DNA from: Frankineae bacterium MT45
Lineage (GTDB): Bacteria; Actinomycetota; Actinomycetes; Mycobacteriales; Jatrophihabitantaceae
Assembly (NCBI GenBank): GCA_900100325.1
Contig: LT629697.1
Coordinates: forward strand, 1,671,423 to 1,735,422
Length of the DNA stretch: 64,000 nucleotides
Reading direction: 5' to 3'
Shown piece by piece: positions 61,707 through 64,000 of the stretch. Every line of letters begins with the position of its first letter. Position 1 is the stretch's first letter. The notes beneath the pieces are model-generated. The model was given only the letters and a program-made list of their open reading frames with translations, was not told the DNA's origin and searched no databases. The position numbers were made by a program, and so were the translations under genes.

Positions 61707-61740
61707 GAAGCGGGCCCCGGGTGATCCCGGAGCCCGCTTC
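61707..61740 (+). terminator. Terminator hairpin after rpmA
   Basis: GAAGCGGGCCCCGGG (61707-61721) pairs with CCCGGAGCCCGCTTC (61726-61740) at 14 of 15 positions around TGAT. It separates the ribosomal pair from obgE. Confidence 0.8.
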
Positions 61741-61823
61741 TCGCGTTTCACCCAAGAATTACTGCAGTTCATCAGTGCCGCAGTCCCCGCCGACAGTGTC
61801 GGCACAAGAGTCGAGGAGTACTC

Positions 61824-63374
61824 GTGGCGTCATTCGTTGACCGGGTCGTACTGCACGTCACCGGTGGCAATGGCGGTCACGGCGTGGCCTCCATCCATCG
61901 TGAGAAGTTCAAGCCGCTCGGTGGCCCCGACGGCGGCAACGGGGGCAAGGGCGGCGACGTCATCCTCGAGGTCGACCCGAACGTCCATACCCTTCTGGAC
62001 TTCCACCACCACCCGCACCAGAAGGCCGGCAACGGCAAGGGCGGCGCCGGCAGTCACCGCAACGGAGCCAGCGCCGAAGACGTGATCCTCCGCGTCCCGA
62101 ACGGCACCGTCGTGCACGACACCGACGGCACCGTGCTGGCCGACCTCTTCGGCGCGGGCACCCGCTTCGTCGCCGCCCGTGGTGGGCGCGGCGGACTGGG
62201 CAACGCCGCGCTGGCAAACAACCGGCGCAAGGCCCCCGGCTTCGCGCTGCTCGGTGAGCCCGGCGAGCCGCGTGACGTCGTACTCGAGTTGAAGAGTGTC
62301 GCCGACGTCGGACTCGTCGGATTCCCGTCGGCCGGAAAGTCGTCACTCATCGCGGCCATGTCGGCCGCCCGCCCCAAGATCGCCGACTACCCCTTCACCA
62401 CGCTGGTGCCGAACCTCGGCGTGGTCAGCGCGGGCAGCGAAGTCTTCACGATGGCCGACGTGCCGGGCCTCATTCCGGGTGCCGCGCAGGGCAAGGGGCT
62501 GGGCCTGGAGTTCCTGCGCCACATCGAGCGCTGCGCCGTGCTGCTGCACGTACTCGACTGCGGCACGCTGGAACCAGGACGCGACCCGCTGACCGACCTT
62601 GACCTCCTTGAGGCGGAGTTGGCGCAGTACGAGGGCTCGCTGGGTGATCTCCTCGAGCGGCCCCGCTTGGTGGCGTTGAACAAGACTGACCTCCCCGAGG
62701 CGAAGGAACTGGCCGAACTGGTCCGTCCCGACCTCGAGGCCCGTGGCCTCACCGTCTTCGAGGTGTCGGCGACCAGCCACGCCGGGCTGCGTGAACTCGG
62801 CTTCGCGCTCGCCGCTGCGGTCGCGGCCGATCGGCTCGCCCGCCCCGAGCCCGAGCCGGCACGCATCGTCATTGCCCCGCGCGCCCACGGCGATGCCGGC
62901 TTCACCGTCACGCCGAACCCGGCCGAGGAGGGGGCTTTTATCGTCCGCGGCGAGAAGCCCGAACGCTGGATCCGGCAGACCGACTTCTCCAACGAAGAGG
63001 CGATCGGCTTCCTGGCCGACCGGCTGGCCCGCCTCGGCGTCGAGGAGGAACTGGGCAAGCAGGGCGCTGTGCCGGGAGCCGCTGTCACCATCGGCCTTGT
63101 CACCTTCGACTTCGAACCGACGCTCGGGATGGCCGACTCGGAGTACAGCCCGACGCGACGCGGCACCGACGAACGGCTCGCCACCGACACCCGCCCGCGC
63201 GCAGAGGACCGGCTGGCCTCGAAGAAGGCTCGGCGGCAGCGCGACGACGACGTCTTCTACGGCGAATGGGACGACGAAGGCCTCCCCATCTACGACGAAG
63301 CAGACGCCGCCGAGGGATCCGCCGCCGACGATGCCAACGAGCAGGACGAGGCTGACGACGAGGTCACGGAGTAG
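61824..63374 (+). CDS. obgE: Obg-family GTPase ObgE/CgtA
   Basis: A 516-residue GTPase linked with 50S assembly and stress. The Gly-rich Obg fold (~1-158) has [20 protein letters not shown] and [14 protein letters not shown]1 is GFPSAGKSS (~166), followed by [21 protein letters not shown] (G3), NKTDL (G4) and SATSHAGL (G5). The C-terminal OCT domain contains [20 protein letters not shown]. An acidic tail of ~60 residues follows. Start GTG at 61824 with GAGGAG upstream. Confidence 0.97.
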   Translation: MASFVDRVVLHVTGGNGGHGVASIHREKFKPLGGPDGGNGGKGGDVILEVDPNVHTLLDFHHHPHQKAGNGKGGAGSHRNGASAEDVILRVPNGTVVHDTDGTVLADLFGAGTRFVAARGGRGGLGNAALANNRRKAPGFALLGEPGEPRDVVLELKSVADVGLVGFPSAGKSSLIAAMSAARPKIADYPFTTLVPNLGVVSAGSEVFTMADVPGLIPGAAQGKGLGLEFLRHIERCAVLLHVLDCGTLEPGRDPLTDLDLLEAELAQYEGSLGDLLERPRLVALNKTDLPEAKELAELVRPDLEARGLTVFEVSATSHAGLRELGFALAAAVAADRLARPEPEPARIVIAPRAHGDAGFTVTPNPAEEGAFIVRGEKPERWIRQTDFSNEEAIGFLADRLARLGVEEELGKQGAVPGAAVTIGLVTFDFEPTLGMADSEYSPTRRGTDERLATDTRPRAEDRLASKKARRQRDDDVFYGEWDDEGLPIYDEADAAEGSAADDANEQDEADDEVTE

Positions 63375-63376
63375 CA

Positions 63377-64000
63377 ATGAGTCGCGAAGGCATCGCCGCC
63401 GCCTCCCGCAGCGTCGTGAAAGTGGGCTCATCGTCGCTCACCGCTGCCGGTCGCTTGGAGCCGAGCCGCCTCGACGCGCTCGTCGACGCGCTCGCCGCTC
63501 GCCGGGCCAGCGGCCAGCAGGTCGTACTCGTCTCATCCGGTGCCATCGCGGCTGGAATCGCACCGCTGGGCCTGCGCAGCCGCCCCCGTGACCTGGCCAC
63601 CCAGCAGGCCGCGGCCAGCGTCGGGCAACTGCTGCTCGTCGAGCGCTACGCCGCTTCCTTTGCCCGGCACGGGCTGCAGGTCGGGCAGGTGCTGCTGACC
63701 GCCGACGATCTGCACCGGCGCGGCCACTATCGCAACGCCAGTCGCACTCTGGAGCGGCTCCTCGCGCTCGGCGTCATCCCGATCGTCAACGAGAACGACA
63801 CCGTCGCCACCCATGAGATCCGCTTCGGCGACAACGACCGCCTCGCCGCGCTGGTCGCTCACCTGGTGCACGCCGACGCATTGGTCCTCCTCTCCGACGT
63901 CGACGGCCTCTATACCGGCGACCCGCGGCTGCCCGACTCCAAACTGATCAGCGACGTCTACGGCCCCGATGATCTGCGCGAAGTCAGCATCGGCGGCTCC
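63377..64000 (+). CDS. proB: Glutamate 5-kinase, 5' part (cut by the window end)
   Basis: 208 codons of an amino-acid kinase. [15 protein letters not shown] is the phosphate loop; [50 protein letters not shown] and [13 protein letters not shown] are the glutamate- and ATP-binding segments of ProB. It catalyses the first step of proline synthesis. It starts 2 bp after the obgE stop, the usual arrangement in actinobacteria. A C-terminal PUA domain, if any, is outside the window. Confidence 0.97.
   Translation, partial: MSREGIAAASRSVVKVGSSSLTAAGRLEPSRLDALVDALAARRASGQQVVLVSSGAIAAGIAPLGLRSRPRDLATQQAAASVGQLLLVERYAASFARHGLQVGQVLLTADDLHRRGHYRNASRTLERLLALGVIPIVNENDTVATHEIRFGDNDRLAALVAHLVHADALVLLSDVDGLYTGDPRLPDSKLISDVYGPDDLREVSIGGS

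Noticed and set aside
62343-63431. 362-codon open frame on the minus strand
   Set aside because: Antisense to obgE; no domain.
1-64000. tRNA, rRNA, CRISPR array, insertion sequence, prophage
   Set aside because: Looked for cloverleaf-like blocks, regular spaced repeats, transposase or integrase motifs and found none.

Overview
High-GC DNA with the hallmarks of a free-living Actinomycetota: an F420-type oxidoreductase, an Rpf-domain protein, protein O-mannosyltransferases, a mycobacterial-type LexA box (TCGAAC-N4-GTTCGA), an ImuA'/ImuB/DnaE2 mutasome, and the conserved blocks pmt|rsmI (divergent) and RNase E-rplU-rpmA-obgE-proB. A lineage near Frankiales/Jatrophihabitantales/Nakamurellales is plausible, but the sequence alone does not fix it. 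No rRNA, tRNA, insertion sequence, prophage or CRISPR array was seen.

Layout. 1-6.4 kb (minus strand): the start of an ArsR-family repressor with a perfect inverted repeat over its start codon; a GNAT acetyltransferase; a large secreted subtilase-fold protease whose active-site residues look like those of sedolisins; a DHA2-type MFS exporter; an AzoR-like reductase. 6.5-11.6 kb (minus): a reductive pyrimidine/hydantoin degradation set (dihydropyrimidinase, beta-ureidopropionase-like amidase) with an F420-type LLM oxidoreductase and an acyl-CoA ligase. 11.8-16 kb: pmt1 | rsmI, birA, PH-domain membrane protein.

16.1-31.9 kb (minus) is the most striking part: a 14-gene type IVa-like pilus locus, in transcription order pilB, pilT, pilC, a secreted 585-residue protein, two tandem major prepilins, pilV-like, pilW-like, a giant 1027-residue PilX-like protein, pilD, pilM, pilN, pilO and a lipoprotein in the place where pilP sits in Gram-negative bacteria. 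No secretin is present, as expected without a conventional outer membrane. Hairpins separate the two major pilin genes from their neighbours. Divergent from pilB lies a second protein O-mannosyltransferase, followed by a polyprenyl-phosphate-mannose-synthase-like GT2 and a large GT-C-like membrane protein, so pilus subunits or other secreted Ser/Thr-rich proteins may be O-mannosylated here.

36.7-52.2 kb: error-prone polymerase DnaE2 under a perfect SOS box, a chemoreceptor, several redox enzymes (zinc ADH, old yellow enzyme, aldo/keto reductase, flavodoxin-like), a UbiA prenyltransferase, a lipoprotein, an Rpf-like muralytic protein, and imuA'-imuB under a second SOS box. 52.3-64 kb: DUF2510 protein, crotonase, TIGR03936 protein, RNase E/G, a hypothetical gene, a three-gene operon (DUF6318 lipoprotein, secreted protein, TadG-like protein), rplU, rpmA, obgE and the 5' part of proB.

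Start codons were re-chosen from ribosome-binding sites and homology-like N-termini; many differ from the longest open frame.
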